This document shows positions 15,914 to 27,737 of a stretch of DNA of 64,000 nucleotides, piece by piece (the first letter of the stretch is position 1; every line of letters starts with the position of its first letter). The translations under genes and the position numbers were made by a program. The stretch is from VGBO01 sp964453335 (GTDB lineage Bacteria; Actinomycetota; Acidimicrobiia; Acidimicrobiales; CAIXPF01). The stretch is from NCBI GenBank assembly GCA_964453335.1, contig CAYVOK010000014.1, forward strand, positions 1-64,000. The letters are read 5' to 3'. The notes below the pieces were generated by a model. The model searched no databases. It was given only the letters and a program-made list of their open reading frames with translations, and was not told the origin of the DNA.

Positions 15914-17271
15914 TCCCCGTCGTGACGCCGGAGGAGATGGCTGCGATCGACGCGGCCGCGCCCGAACCGTTCGATGTGCTCGTCGAGCGCGCCGGAGCGG
16001 CGGTGGCCCGTCGGGCGGTCGCGTTGCTCGGTGGCACCTACGGGCGACGGGTCGCCGTGATCGCCGGACGCGGGCACAACGGGGACGACGGGCGGGTCGC
16101 GGCCCGGCGGCTCGCCGCGGCCGGGGTACGGGTCACCGTGCACGACCCGGGTGCCCCCCTGCCCGGTCACGGCGTCGACCTCGTCGTCGACGCCGCCTAC
16201 GGCACCGGGTACGTCGCCCGTGGGCCGATGCCCGACGTCGCGACGGGCGGCGCGCCGGTTCTCGCCGTCGACATCCCCTCGGGCGTCTGCGGTCGCACCG
16301 GTGTCGCGGCCGAGGGCACGCTCGCCGCGACCGAGACCGTCACGTTCGCCGCGCTGAAGCCAGGACTCGTGTTCCACCCGGGTCGCGCGCTTGCGGGTCG
16401 GGTCGTCGTGGCCGACATCGGGCTCGACACGACCACGGCCCGCGCCTTCGTCGTCACCGAGGACGACGTGGCGGGCTGGCTGCCACCCCGTCCGGTCGAC
16501 ACGCACAAGTGGCGGACGGCCTGTCTCGTCGTCGCCGGCGCGCCCGGGATGTCGGGTGCGGCAGCGCTGTGCGCGCGGGCGGCGTTGCGTTCCGGATCGG
16601 GCTACGTGCGGGTGGTGCTCGCCGAGGGCGCAGCGACCGACGCGCTGCCGGTCGAGGCGGTCGTCACCGCGCGGCCGACACGGGGTTGGGCCGATGGGGC
16701 ACTCGCGGATGTCGACCGGTTCGCAGCGGCGGTCCTCGGCCCCGGCATCGGGCGTGCCCCCACGGTGCGCGCCGACGTCATCGCGTTCCTCGACCGCTGC
16801 CCACTGCCGGTCGTCGTCGACGGTGACGCGCTCGCCGCGCTGGGCACCGACGCCGCCGCCGTGCTGCGGGGCCGGGCGGCGCCGACGGTGCTCACCCCCC
16901 ACGACGGCGAGTTCGCAGCCCTCACGGGTGCACCCCCCGGCGACGACCGCATCGACGCGGCCCGCACGCTCGCCGAGGCGACCGGCGCCGTGGTCCTGCT
17001 CAAGGGGCCCACGACGGTCGTCGCCGCACCCGACGGTGCGGTTGCGCTGTCCCTCCGCGGCGACGCGCGCCTCGCCACGGCCGGGACGGGTGACGTGCTC
17101 GCCGGCATCGTCGGTGCGCTGCTCGCGTGCGGGCTCGAGGCCGCCCGGGCGGCGGCCGCAGGCGCGTGGTTGCACGGCGCAGCGGCCGAGGCGGGTCCGG
17201 TCGGTGGGCTCGTCGCCGGCGACCTCGTCGACCTCCTGCCCACCGTCCGGCCGGTCGGAGGTGCGTCGTGA
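15910..17271 (+). CDS. nnr: bifunctional NAD(P)H-hydrate repair enzyme (epimerase/dehydratase)
   Basis: 453 residues in two domains. The N-terminal NnrE epimerase (about 1-210) has the GRGHNGDDGRVAARRL loop and the substrate motif LAVDIPSGVCGRTG. The C-terminal NnrD ADP/ATP-dependent dehydratase has LTPHDGEFAALTG near residue 328 and LATAGTGDVLAGIVGALLA near 390. It repairs NADHX and NADPHX. The start is GTG 15910, overlapping the acpS stop by four bases; the end overlaps alr in the same way. acpS-nnr-alr is a frequent actinobacterial order. Confidence 0.94.
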   Translation: MIPVVTPEEMAAIDAAAPEPFDVLVERAGAAVARRAVALLGGTYGRRVAVIAGRGHNGDDGRVAARRLAAAGVRVTVHDPGAPLPGHGVDLVVDAAYGTGYVARGPMPDVATGGAPVLAVDIPSGVCGRTGVAAEGTLAATETVTFAALKPGLVFHPGRALAGRVVVADIGLDTTTARAFVVTEDDVAGWLPPRPVDTHKWRTACLVVAGAPGMSGAAALCARAALRSGSGYVRVVLAEGAATDALPVEAVVTARPTRGWADGALADVDRFAAAVLGPGIGRAPTVRADVIAFLDRCPLPVVVDGDALAALGTDAAAVLRGRAAPTVLTPHDGEFAALTGAPPGDDRIDAARTLAEATGAVVLLKGPTTVVAAPDGAVALSLRGDARLATAGTGDVLAGIVGALLACGLEAARAAAAGAWLHGAAAEAGPVGGLVAGDLVDLLPTVRPVGGAS

Positions 17272-18410
17272 GTCGAGCGCGCGCCGTGGTCGACGTCGGC
17301 GCGATCCGTCACAACGTCGGGGTGATCGACGCGCACGTCCGTGGCCTCTCGAGCGGGCCGCGGTCGGCGGCGGTGTGCGCGGTCGTGAAGGCGGACGGGT
17401 ACGGGCACGGTGCGGTCGCATCGGCGCGCGCCGCCCTCGACGGGGGTGCGCGCTGGCTCGCCGTCGCCCACGCGCTCGAGGGCGCCGAACTGCGCGCCGC
17501 CGGAATCGACGCCCCGGTGCTGCTGTTGACGGAGCCGCTCGCCCACGAGCTCGACGCCGTGGTCGACGGCGACCTGCGGGTGGCCGTCTACTCCGACGAG
17601 GGCCTCGACCGCCTGGCGACCGTCGCGGCACGCTCCGCCACGCCGGTGCGGGTGCACCTCAAGGTGAACACAGGGATGAACCGGGCCGGTGCCCGGCCCG
17701 AGGCGGTCGTCGACCTCGCCGTGCGGATCGCCCGGACCGAGGGGTGCGAGCTCGAGGGCCTGTGGACGCACTTCGCGTCCGGCGAGGTCGTCGGGAGCTC
17801 GGCCACGGCGTCCCAGCTCGAACGGTTCGGCGAGGTCCGGGCCGCGCTGGCCGCAGCGGGGATCGAACCGCCCCTCGTACACGCCGCGAACTCGGGGGCG
17901 ACGATCCTGCGACCCGACGCCCACTTCGACCTCGTCCGCCCCGGCCTCGCCGTCTACGGCGTCGCACCCGCCCACGAGCTCGCCGGGCACCTGCACCTGC
18001 TGCCCGCGTTGCGACTCGAGTCGGAGATCACCTTCGTGCAGCGGGCGCTCGCAGGTGAGGGCGTCTCCTACGGCTGGCACCATCGGCTCGCCCGCGACAC
18101 CCATCTCGCCACCGTGCCGATCGGGTACGCCGACGGCATCCCGCGCCGCAGCGGCATGGTCGGTGCAACCGTGCTCGTCGGTGGGCGAGCCGCACCGATC
18201 GTGGGTGCGGTCACGATGGACCAGCTCGTCGTGGACGTCGGTCCGTCGGGCGACGTCCGGCCGGGTGACGAGGTCGTGCTCATCGGCGCGCAGGGCGGGG
18301 AGCGGATCACGGTCGACGACTGGGCCGGGCGGCTCGGGCTGCTCACCTACGAACTCCTCACCGGGATCGGCGGCCGGGTCGAGCGCGTGCACCGTGGGGC
18401 CGCCCGGTGA
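17268..18410 (+). CDS. alr: alanine racemase
   Basis: A 380-residue PLP enzyme making D-alanine for peptidoglycan. The PLP lysine is K41 in VVKADGYGHG and the second catalytic base is Y268 in GVSYGWHHRLARDT. Other landmarks are KVNTGMNRAG, ANSGA and GRVTMDQLVVD-like GAVTMDQLVVDVG. It has GTGA overlaps with nnr upstream and tsaE downstream, so it is fully embedded in the operon. Confidence 0.95.
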   Translation: MSRARAVVDVGAIRHNVGVIDAHVRGLSSGPRSAAVCAVVKADGYGHGAVASARAALDGGARWLAVAHALEGAELRAAGIDAPVLLLTEPLAHELDAVVDGDLRVAVYSDEGLDRLATVAARSATPVRVHLKVNTGMNRAGARPEAVVDLAVRIARTEGCELEGLWTHFASGEVVGSSATASQLERFGEVRAALAAAGIEPPLVHAANSGATILRPDAHFDLVRPGLAVYGVAPAHELAGHLHLLPALRLESEITFVQRALAGEGVSYGWHHRLARDTHLATVPIGYADGIPRRSGMVGATVLVGGRAAPIVGAVTMDQLVVDVGPSGDVRPGDEVVLIGAQGGERITVDDWAGRLGLLTYELLTGIGGRVERVHRGAAR

Positions 18411-18904
18411 TCGTCGCCCACACCACGTCGGCCGAGGGGACCCGAGCGCTCGCGGCGGCGCTCGCCGGCGTCGTCCGTGGCGGCGACCTCCTGGTCCTCG
18501 GTGGCGATCTCGGTGCTGGCAAGACCACGTTCACCCAGGGGTTCGCACGGGCGCTCGGCGTCGACACCCCGGTGACGAGCCCGACGTTCACGCTGCACAA
18601 CCTCTACCGGGGTCGACTCGACGTACACCATCTCGACGTGTACCGGATCGGCGACCTCACCGAGGCGGTCGACCTCGCCCTCGAGGAACTGCTCGACTCG
18701 GGTGCGGTCACGGTCGTGGAGTGGGGTGCCACGATCCGCGAGGCGTTCGGGGTGGACGAGCTCGAGGTCACCCTCGAACTCGGCCCGGGTGACGACGACC
18801 GTGTCGTCACCGTGCGGCCGCAGGGTGCGCGCTGGGCGGATCGTCTCGGTGATCTCGCCGACGCGCTCCGACCGTGGACGACGGACGGGGCACCGTCGTG
18901 CTGA
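18407..18904 (+). CDS. tsaE: tRNA threonylcarbamoyladenosine biosynthesis ATPase TsaE
   Basis: A 165-residue P-loop ATPase supporting TsaBD-dependent t6A37 formation on tRNA. The Walker A is GDLGAGKTTFTQGFARALG, followed by SPTFTLHNLY and the HLDVYRI motif typical of TsaE. The Walker B region is VTVVEWG. The GTG start overlaps alr by four bases and the end overlaps tsaB by 7 bases. Confidence 0.95.
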   Translation: MIVAHTTSAEGTRALAAALAGVVRGGDLLVLGGDLGAGKTTFTQGFARALGVDTPVTSPTFTLHNLYRGRLDVHHLDVYRIGDLTEAVDLALEELLDSGAVTVVEWGATIREAFGVDELEVTLELGPGDDDRVVTVRPQGARWADRLGDLADALRPWTTDGAPSC

Positions 18905-19602
18905 TCCTCGGCGTGGAGACCTCGACGAGTCAGGTGAGCGTGGCGCTCGGCGGTCCGGACGGGGTCGTCGCGTCGGCGCGGGTGCGTCGCGATCAGCGAC
19001 ACGCCGAGCTCCTCGCACCGCTCGTCGAACAGCTCCTCGCTGCGACCTCGACCCGTCCCGCCGATCTCACCGCCGTCGCCGTCGGCGACGGACCCGGGCT
19101 GTACACGGGGCTCCGCGTCGGTGTGGCGACCGCGAAGATGCTCGCGCTGGCGCTCGACGTCCCCGTCGTGCCGGTGTGCTCCCTCGATCTCCTCGCCCAT
19201 GCGGCCCGGCACGGCGCCACCACCGTCGCCGCCGTCATGGACGCCCGGCGCAGCGAGGTGTTCTGGGCGGTCTACGCCGTGCGGCCCGACGGCGTGCAGG
19301 CGATCGTCGAGCCCGATGTCGGCCGCCCCGACGCGGTCGCCGGTCGCCTCCGGGTCCTGGCGTCGTCGCCGGACGGGTTCCGGGTCGTCGGCGACGGCGC
19401 GGTGCGCCATGCGGCGACCTTCGCCGAGGTGCCCGGGTTCGCGGCCACGACGTGGCCGCAGCACCCGGCGGCCTCCGCACTCGTCGAGGTGGCGGTCGCC
19501 CGCTTCGCTGCAGCCGGTGGCGTCGCCCAGGACCTCGTCGTGCCGAGGTACCTGCGCCGGCCCGACGCCGAGGCGAACTGGGTCGAGCGGGGGAACCCGT
19601 GA
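18898..19602 (+). CDS. tsaB: tRNA threonylcarbamoyladenosine biosynthesis protein TsaB
   Basis: About 234 residues of the ASKHA fold. It begins LILGVETSTSQVSVALGG and contains AVAVGDGPGLYTGLRVGVATAKMLALAL. TsaB is the structural partner of TsaD and lacks the metal histidines. I chose GTG 18898, just before the conserved N-terminus; an ATG at 18874 inside tsaE would add eight residues. It overlaps rimI by four bases. Confidence 0.93.
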   Translation: MLILGVETSTSQVSVALGGPDGVVASARVRRDQRHAELLAPLVEQLLAATSTRPADLTAVAVGDGPGLYTGLRVGVATAKMLALALDVPVVPVCSLDLLAHAARHGATTVAAVMDARRSEVFWAVYAVRPDGVQAIVEPDVGRPDAVAGRLRVLASSPDGFRVVGDGAVRHAATFAEVPGFAATTWPQHPAASALVEVAVARFAAAGGVAQDLVVPRYLRRPDAEANWVERGNP

Positions 19603-20144
19603 CGGTGGCACCCGAGTCGGCGACGTCCGCGGTGGTGATCACCCCGATGCGGCGTCGGCACCTGCCCGGTGTGCTGCGGATCGAGAAGCAGGTCTACCCG
19701 CGTCCCTGGACGCTCGGGCTCTACCTCGGCGAGCTCGCGCTGCCGACCACCCGCACCTACCTCGTCGCGCGGATCGAGGGGACGGTCGTCGGCTACGGCG
19801 GGGTGATGCTGACCCTCGACGAGGGGCACGTGACGACGATCGCCGTCGAACCCGGCCTGCACCGCCACAAGATCGGCACCCGCCTCCTGCTCGTCCTCGC
19901 GGAACGCGCCGTGGCGCGGGGTGCGACTGCGCTCACCCTCGAGGTGCGGACGTCGAACAGGGCGGCGCAGGAACTCTACCGCCGGTTCGGCTTCGCCCCG
20001 GCGGGCGTGCGGAAGAACTACTACCCCGAGACGGGGGAGGATGCGCTGGTGATGTGGGCACACGACGTGGACGGGCCCGAGTACGCCCGTCGCCTCGCGA
20101 CGATCGAGGCGGAGCTCCCCTCGCCGTTGGTGGTCCAGCCGTGA
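19599..20144 (+). CDS. rimI: GNAT acetyltransferase, RimI type (ribosomal protein S18 N-acetyltransferase-like)
   Basis: A 181-residue GNAT protein. The N-terminus MRRRHLPGVLRIEKQVYPRPW resembles RimI, the acetyl-CoA loop is EPGLHRHKIGTRLL, and the end is RRFGFAPAGVRKNYYPETGEDALVMW. RimI acetylates the N-terminus of S18 in enteric bacteria. In actinobacteria it is typically found with tsaB and tsaD, as here. The start GTG 19599 overlaps the tsaB stop; ATG 19648 is an alternative. The C-terminal tail of about 25 residues is not part of the core. Confidence 0.9.
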   Translation: MTVAPESATSAVVITPMRRRHLPGVLRIEKQVYPRPWTLGLYLGELALPTTRTYLVARIEGTVVGYGGVMLTLDEGHVTTIAVEPGLHRHKIGTRLLLVLAERAVARGATALTLEVRTSNRAAQELYRRFGFAPAGVRKNYYPETGEDALVMWAHDVDGPEYARRLATIEAELPSPLVVQP

Positions 20145-21151
20145 CGACGGTGGTGCTCGGGATCGAGACGTCGTGCGACGAGACGGCGGCGGCGGTCGTC
20201 GGCTCCGACCTCGTCGTCCGGTCGTCGGTGGTGTCGAGCCAGATCGACCTCCACGCCCGCTACGGCGGTGTCGTGCCCGAGATCGCGTCGCGTGCGCACA
20301 TCGAGCGGATCACCCCGGTGGTGGCCGAGGCGCTCGCCGACGCCGGGGTCGACGTGCGCCGTCCGACCGGCATCGACGCGGTGGCGGCGACGGTCGGACC
20401 GGGGCTCGTGGGGTCGCTGCTCGTCGGGGTGAGTGCCGCGAAGGCGCTCGCGTTGGTGTGGGGCGTCCCCTTCGTCGGCGTGAACCATCTCGAGGCGCAC
20501 CTGTTCGCCCCGATGCTCGAGGAGCCCGACGTTGCGTACCCGCTGCTGGTGCTGCTCGTGTCGGGCGGGCACTCGATGTTCCTCGCCATGGACGGCCCCG
20601 GCGCGTACCGCCTGCTCGGCCGCACGGTCGACGACGCCGCAGGGGAGGCGTTCGACAAGGTCGCACGGTTCCTCGGTCTCGGGTACCCGGGCGGGCCGGC
20701 GATCGATCGTCTCGCCGAGGAAGGGGACCCTCGTGCGATCGCGTTCCCGCGGTCGATGCTGCACGAGGGGTTCGACCTGTCGTTCTCGGGGCTCAAGACC
20801 TCGGTCGTGAACCACGTGCGTCGGAACCCGACGGTGTCGGGCGCGGACGTGGCCGCGTCGTTCCGGGAGGCGGTCGTCGACGTGCTCGTGCACAAGGCGC
20901 GGCTCGCGGCCGCCGAGATCGGGGCGGTGGGGGTGTCGCTCGCGGGCGGGGTGGCGGCGAACCGCCGGTTGCGGGAGCGCTGGGTCGCCTTCGCTGCGGA
21001 GGAGGGTCTCCGTGCGCATCTCCCGAGTCGGGCGTACTGCACGGACAACGCGGCGATGGTCGCAGCGGCGGGGGCGTGGCGACTCGGCCGCAGCGGTCCT
21101 TCCCCGCTCGACGCCGCGGTCGACCCGAACCTGCCGCTCGTCGCCGGTTGA
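20141..21151 (+). CDS. tsaD: tRNA N6-adenosine threonylcarbamoyltransferase TsaD
   Basis: A 336-residue TsaD that transfers threonylcarbamoyl to A37 of ANN-decoding tRNAs. It has the N-terminal GIETSCDETAAAVV and the metal-binding HLEAH motif (H116 and H120). Also present are PLLVLLVSGGHSMF, FDLSFSGLKTSVVNHVR and the late ARAYCTDNAAMVA-type SRAYCTDNAAM. It is the last gene of the tsaE-tsaB-rimI-tsaD run, with a GTGA start overlap, and is followed by the groES control region. Confidence 0.96.
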   Translation: MTTVVLGIETSCDETAAAVVGSDLVVRSSVVSSQIDLHARYGGVVPEIASRAHIERITPVVAEALADAGVDVRRPTGIDAVAATVGPGLVGSLLVGVSAAKALALVWGVPFVGVNHLEAHLFAPMLEEPDVAYPLLVLLVSGGHSMFLAMDGPGAYRLLGRTVDDAAGEAFDKVARFLGLGYPGGPAIDRLAEEGDPRAIAFPRSMLHEGFDLSFSGLKTSVVNHVRRNPTVSGADVAASFREAVVDVLVHKARLAAAEIGAVGVSLAGGVAANRRLRERWVAFAAEEGLRAHLPSRAYCTDNAAMVAAAGAWRLGRSGPSPLDAAVDPNLPLVAG

Positions 21152-21163
21152 TCCGTCCTCGGC

Positions 21164-21193
21164 TTGCCCAGGTGGACGACGGCTGCGTATCGT
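21164..21193 (+). promoter_or_regulatory. probable groESL promoter
   Basis: TTGCCC at 21164-21169 and TATCGT at 21188-21193 are 18 bases apart. The last base of the -10 box is also the first base of the CIRCE operator, so a bound repressor would cover the transcription start. Confidence 0.55.
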
Positions 21194-21219
21194 TAGCACT
21201 CGCAATCCGAGAGTGCTAA
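21193..21219 (+). promoter_or_regulatory. CIRCE operator (HrcA binding site)
   Basis: A perfect inverted repeat, TTAGCACTC (21193-21201) and GAGTGCTAA (21211-21219), separated by exactly nine bases. This is the full CIRCE consensus recognised by the HrcA heat-shock repressor. It lies 31 bases before groES. An hrcA gene is not in this window. Confidence 0.97.
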
Positions 21220-21250
21220 CGAAGCACCGGTCGCAGCCAGGAGGCTCAAC

Positions 21251-21540
21251 ATGAACCTTCGTCCCCTCGAAGATCGAATCGTCGTGCGTCCGCTCGAAGC
21301 GGAAGAGCGCACGGCCAGCGGGCTCGTGATCCCGGACACCGCGAAGGAGAAGCCCCAGCAGGGCGAAGTCCTCGCGGTCGGCCCGGGTAAGCGTTCCGAC
21401 ACGAGCGGCGAACTGATCCCGGTCGACGTGAAGGTGGGCGACAAGGTCGTCTACTCGAAGTACGGCGGCACGGAGATCTCCGTTGCGGGTGAGGACCTCC
21501 TCATCCTCAACAGCCGCGACGTGCTGGCGATCGTCGGCTG

Positions 21541-21541
<1 letters not shown>
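21251..21541 (+). CDS. groES: co-chaperonin GroES
   Basis: A 96-residue GroES. Recognisable parts are NLRPLEDRIVVRPLEAEERTASG with the mobile loop, GEVLAVGPGK and GDKVVYSKYGGTEI. It forms the heptameric lid of GroEL. The ribosome site CAGGAGG precedes the ATG. The stop overlaps the groEL ATG by one base. It is under the CIRCE operator. Confidence 0.97.
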
Positions 21542-23187
<1,646 letters not shown>

Positions 23188-23219
23188 GCCGCGGCTCCAC
23201 ATCACGATGCACCGTTCGG

Positions 23220-23248
23220 ACGGCCGGCCCTTCGGGGCCGGCCGTTTC
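23220..23248 (+). terminator. intrinsic terminator of groESL
   Basis: An 11-bp perfect stem (ACGGCCGGCCC with GGGCCGGCCGT) capped by a very stable TTCG tetraloop and followed by TTTC. It lies 33 bases after the groEL stop. This is the clearest intrinsic terminator in the window. Confidence 0.85.
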
Positions 23249-23281
23249 GCTATGTTCGACATCGTGCGAGGAGGCCCCCAG

Positions 23282-23947
23282 GTGATCCCCCGTCCGGACG
23301 GAGCGGTCGTCCCCGGACACCCCGCACCCTGGGCACACCTCGAGCCGCAGCACCGGACAATCGTGCTGCCGAGCCTGCTCGACGTGCTCGTCGAGCGCGT
23401 TCCCGGTCCGCCCGAGGAGATCGTGCCGATCGCGCACCGCCGTGCCTCGGCGGTGCTCGTCCCGCTCTACGAGGACGACGACGGGGAGCTCCGGGTCATC
23501 CTCACCCGGCGCACGGCGCACCTGCGGACCCACAAGGGTGAGGTGTCCTTCCCGGGTGGCGGGCACGATCCCGAGGATTCCTCGCTGTGGCACACCGCGC
23601 TGCGTGAGGCGGAGGAGGAGATCGGGCTCCCGCCGGAGGACGTCCGGCTCCTCGGCCCGCTCGACCCGCTCGCCACGCTCACGAGCGGTGCGCTCATCAA
23701 CCCGTTCGTCGGCCTGCTTCCCGGCCGTCCCGAGCTCCGCGCCGATCCACACGAGGTGGCCGCGGTCCTCGACGTGGGCGTGCGCGAACTGCTCGACGAC
23801 GCGACGTTCCGCACCGAACGCTGGCCGATGCCGCCCGAGCTCGGCTCGTGGCGGGACATGTACTTCTTCGACCTCGTCGGTGACACCGTCTGGGGGGCGA
23901 CGGCGCGGATGCTGGTGCAGTTCCTCCGTCTCGGCACGGGGACCTGA
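23282..23947 (+). CDS. Nudix hydrolase, CoA pyrophosphatase-like
   Basis: 221 residues. The N-terminal half has RRASAVLVPLYEDDDGELRVILTRRTAHLRTHKGEVSFPGG (positions about 55-95), the NuCoA-type approach to the Nudix box. The box ends ALREAEEEIGL. This arrangement is typical of CoA and acyl-CoA pyrophosphatases (NudL family). I chose GTG 23282 because a GAGGAGG Shine-Dalgarno sits seven bases upstream. Earlier in-frame starts at 23207 and 23252 would overlap or abut the groEL terminator. Substrate is inferred. Confidence 0.88.
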   Translation: MIPRPDGAVVPGHPAPWAHLEPQHRTIVLPSLLDVLVERVPGPPEEIVPIAHRRASAVLVPLYEDDDGELRVILTRRTAHLRTHKGEVSFPGGGHDPEDSSLWHTALREAEEEIGLPPEDVRLLGPLDPLATLTSGALINPFVGLLPGRPELRADPHEVAAVLDVGVRELLDDATFRTERWPMPPELGSWRDMYFFDLVGDTVWGATARMLVQFLRLGTGT

Positions 23948-23951
23948 CCGC

Positions 23952-23957
23952 TAGGGT
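23952..23957 (+). promoter_or_regulatory. -10 box for a leaderless transcript
   Basis: TAGGGT ends six bases before ATG 23964, which has no Shine-Dalgarno. The start codon should be at or within a base or two of the transcription start. Confidence 0.6.
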
Positions 23958-23963
23958 CCGCGC

Positions 23964-24887
23964 ATGGACCGTCCCGACATCGACCCGAACCGGTTCGCGA
24001 CCCACACGGCGACGCTGTCGACCGGGGTCGAGGTCGCCTACGTGCACGAGGGACGGGGCGGGGTCCCGCTGGTGCTCGTCCACGGCTGGCCGGAGACGCG
24101 CCGCATCTGGTGGCGGGTGGTGGAACCCCTCGCCGCCGCCGGGTTCGAGGTGATCGCCCCCGACCTGCGCGGCTTCGGCGGATCCTCGGTGGGTGATGCG
24201 GGCGACGCGCCGGCGTGCGCGGCGGACGTCGTCGCGCTCTGCACCGAGGTGCTCGGTCACGACTGGGTGGTGCTCGCCGGCGGGGACTTCGGCGGGCCGA
24301 TCGTGCAGGACATCGCCATCCGCCGTCCGGGCTTCGTCGACCGGCTCGTCCTGTTCAACAGCCCGCTGCCCTTTGACCGCGAACGCATGGGCGGCATGGC
24401 CACCCGGGCCCCGCGTGACGCCGCGGACTACTTCCGCCGCCAGGGCACCGATGCCGATGCGCTCGCGGGCGAGTTCACGACCCCCGAACAGCGCCGGCGC
24501 TACGTCGCGACGTTCTACACGTCGCGGTTCTGGGCGCATCCCGGTTCCTTCGACGACGCCGCCGTCGCGTTCCACACCGAGCCGTTCGGCGCGGCGGACA
24601 AGCTCCGGGCCGGCTTCCGCGCGTACGAGGCGGCCTTCGACGCGTCGGCCCGGAGCGCGGAACCGGTCCTCCGCCGCAACCCCGACGTGCAGGCACTCCT
24701 GCTGTTCGGGCCGTCCGACCACGTGCTCTACCCCGATTTCGACCGCATGGCGGCGACCGTGTTCCCCGACCACGTCGGGCCGTTCCTCCTGCGGGACTGC
24801 GGCCACTTCGTGCCCTGGGAGGCCCCGCACGCGTTCAGCAGTGCGGTGATCGCCTTCTGCGGCGATCTGCTCGCCCGCGGACGGTGA
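23964..24887 (+). CDS. alpha/beta hydrolase, epoxide hydrolase-like
   Basis: 307 residues. The oxyanion motif HGWPET is followed by the nucleophile elbow GGDFGG with D108 and the catalytic H281 in DCGHFVPWEAP. An Asp nucleophile with HGWP points to epoxide hydrolase or haloacetate dehalogenase types rather than serine esterases. A cap domain lies around residues 135-225. It is a single-gene leaderless unit between two terminators, so the natural substrate is unknown. Confidence 0.85.
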   Translation: MDRPDIDPNRFATHTATLSTGVEVAYVHEGRGGVPLVLVHGWPETRRIWWRVVEPLAAAGFEVIAPDLRGFGGSSVGDAGDAPACAADVVALCTEVLGHDWVVLAGGDFGGPIVQDIAIRRPGFVDRLVLFNSPLPFDRERMGGMATRAPRDAADYFRRQGTDADALAGEFTTPEQRRRYVATFYTSRFWAHPGSFDDAAVAFHTEPFGAADKLRAGFRAYEAAFDASARSAEPVLRRNPDVQALLLFGPSDHVLYPDFDRMAATVFPDHVGPFLLRDCGHFVPWEAPHAFSSAVIAFCGDLLARGR

Positions 24888-24890
24888 GAA

Positions 24891-24908
24891 TCGGCCGGAA
24901 ACGGCCGA
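24891..24908 (+). terminator. hairpin after the alpha/beta hydrolase
   Basis: A 7-bp perfect stem (TCGGCCG with CGGCCGA) with a GAAA tetraloop begins three bases after the stop. No U-run follows. Confidence 0.55.
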
Positions 24909-24928
24909 GTGGGCGCACCGCTGCGGGC

Positions 24929-24934
24929 TAATCT
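24929..24934 (+). promoter_or_regulatory. -10 box upstream of guaB3-guaA
   Basis: TAATCT lies about 70 bases before ATG 25005, leaving a leader of about 65 bases with a GAGGAG Shine-Dalgarno at 24994-24999. No convincing -35 element is visible. I see no riboswitch fold that I can recognise in the leader. Confidence 0.4.
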
Positions 24935-25004
24935 CGGGGATCGGGCGTCATGGGCGTCGATGCGCGGATCCCCCCTCCGGCATCGCCCCGGGTGAGGAGC
25001 AGTC

Positions 25005-26164
25005 ATGGCAGACATCGAGATCGGTCTCGGCAAGTCCGGTCGTCGTGCCTACGGGTTCGACGACATCGCGATCGTGCCGAGCCGGCGCACCCGCGACCCC
25101 GAGGACGTCGACATCTCCTGGCAGATCGACGCGTTCCGGTTCGAGCTGCCGATCCTCGCGTCCGCGATGGACGGTGTGGTGAGTCCCGCGACGGCGATCG
25201 AGATCGGTCGTCTCGGTGGCCTCGGCGTGTTGAACCTCGAGGGCCTGTGGACCCGCTACGAGGACCCCGAGTCGCTGCTCGAGGAGATCGCGCACCTCGA
25301 CACCGACAAGGCGACGGCGCGGATGCAGCAGATCTACCTCGAGCCGATGCGGCCCGACCTCGTCACCGAGCGCATCCGCGAGATGGGCGCCGCCGGGATC
25401 ACGACCGCGGCGGCGATCACGCCGCAGCGGGCCCCGCAGTTCCTCGACGCGATCCGTGCCGGTGAGCTCGACATCCTCGTGATCCAGGGCACGGTCGTCT
25501 CGGGCGAGCACGTCTCGCGCAACCGCGAGCCGCTGAACCTGAAGTCCTTCATCCGAGAGCTCGACATGCCCGTGATCGTCGGCGGGTGCGCGAGCTACCA
25601 GGCGGGTCTGCACCTCATGCGGACGGGCGCGGCCGGCATCCTCGTCGGTGTCGGCCCGGGTCATGCCTGCACGACCCGTGGTGTGCTCGGCATCGGCGTC
25701 CCCCAGGCGACCGCGATCGCGGACGTCCGGGCAGCTCGCATGCGTCACCTCGACGAGACCGGCGTGTACGTCCACGTGATCGCGGACGGTGGCATGGCCA
25801 CCGGCGGCGACATCGCCAAGGCGGTCGTGTGCGGTGCCGACGCGGTGATGATCGGCTCGCCGTTCGCGGCGGCGCACGAGGCACCCGGCAAGGGCTGGCA
25901 CTGGGGGATGGCGACCTTCCACCCGACGCTGCCCCGTGGGACGCGTGTGCGGACCCAGGCACGTGGCACCCTCGAGGAGATCCTCGTCGGTCCGGCGAAC
26001 GAGAACGACGGCCGTCTGAACCTGGCCGGCGCGCTCCGTACCTCGATGGCGACGTGCGGGTACGAGACGCTGAAGGAGTTCCAGAAGGCCGAGGTCATGG
26101 TGGCGCCGGCCCTGCAGACCGAGGGCAAGTCCCTCCAGCGGGGTCAGGGCGTCGGGATGGGTCG

Positions 26165-26168
<4 letters not shown>
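25005..26168 (+). CDS. guaB3: IMP dehydrogenase, GuaB3 family, without CBS domains
   Basis: 387 residues, a single TIM barrel without the tandem CBS insert of classical GuaB. The N-terminus YGFDDIAIVPSRRTRDPEDVD and the tail LKEFQKAEVMVAPALQTEGK are typical of the GuaB3 group. The active-site loop GPGHACTTRG contains a cysteine, C222, in the position of the catalytic Cys of IMPDH, followed by IADGGM and GSPFAAAHEAPGKGWHWGM. It would oxidise IMP to XMP. It overlaps guaA by four bases, which supports a role in GMP synthesis. Confidence 0.9.
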
Positions 26169-27730
<1,562 letters not shown>

Positions 27731-27737
27731 GCGCGTC

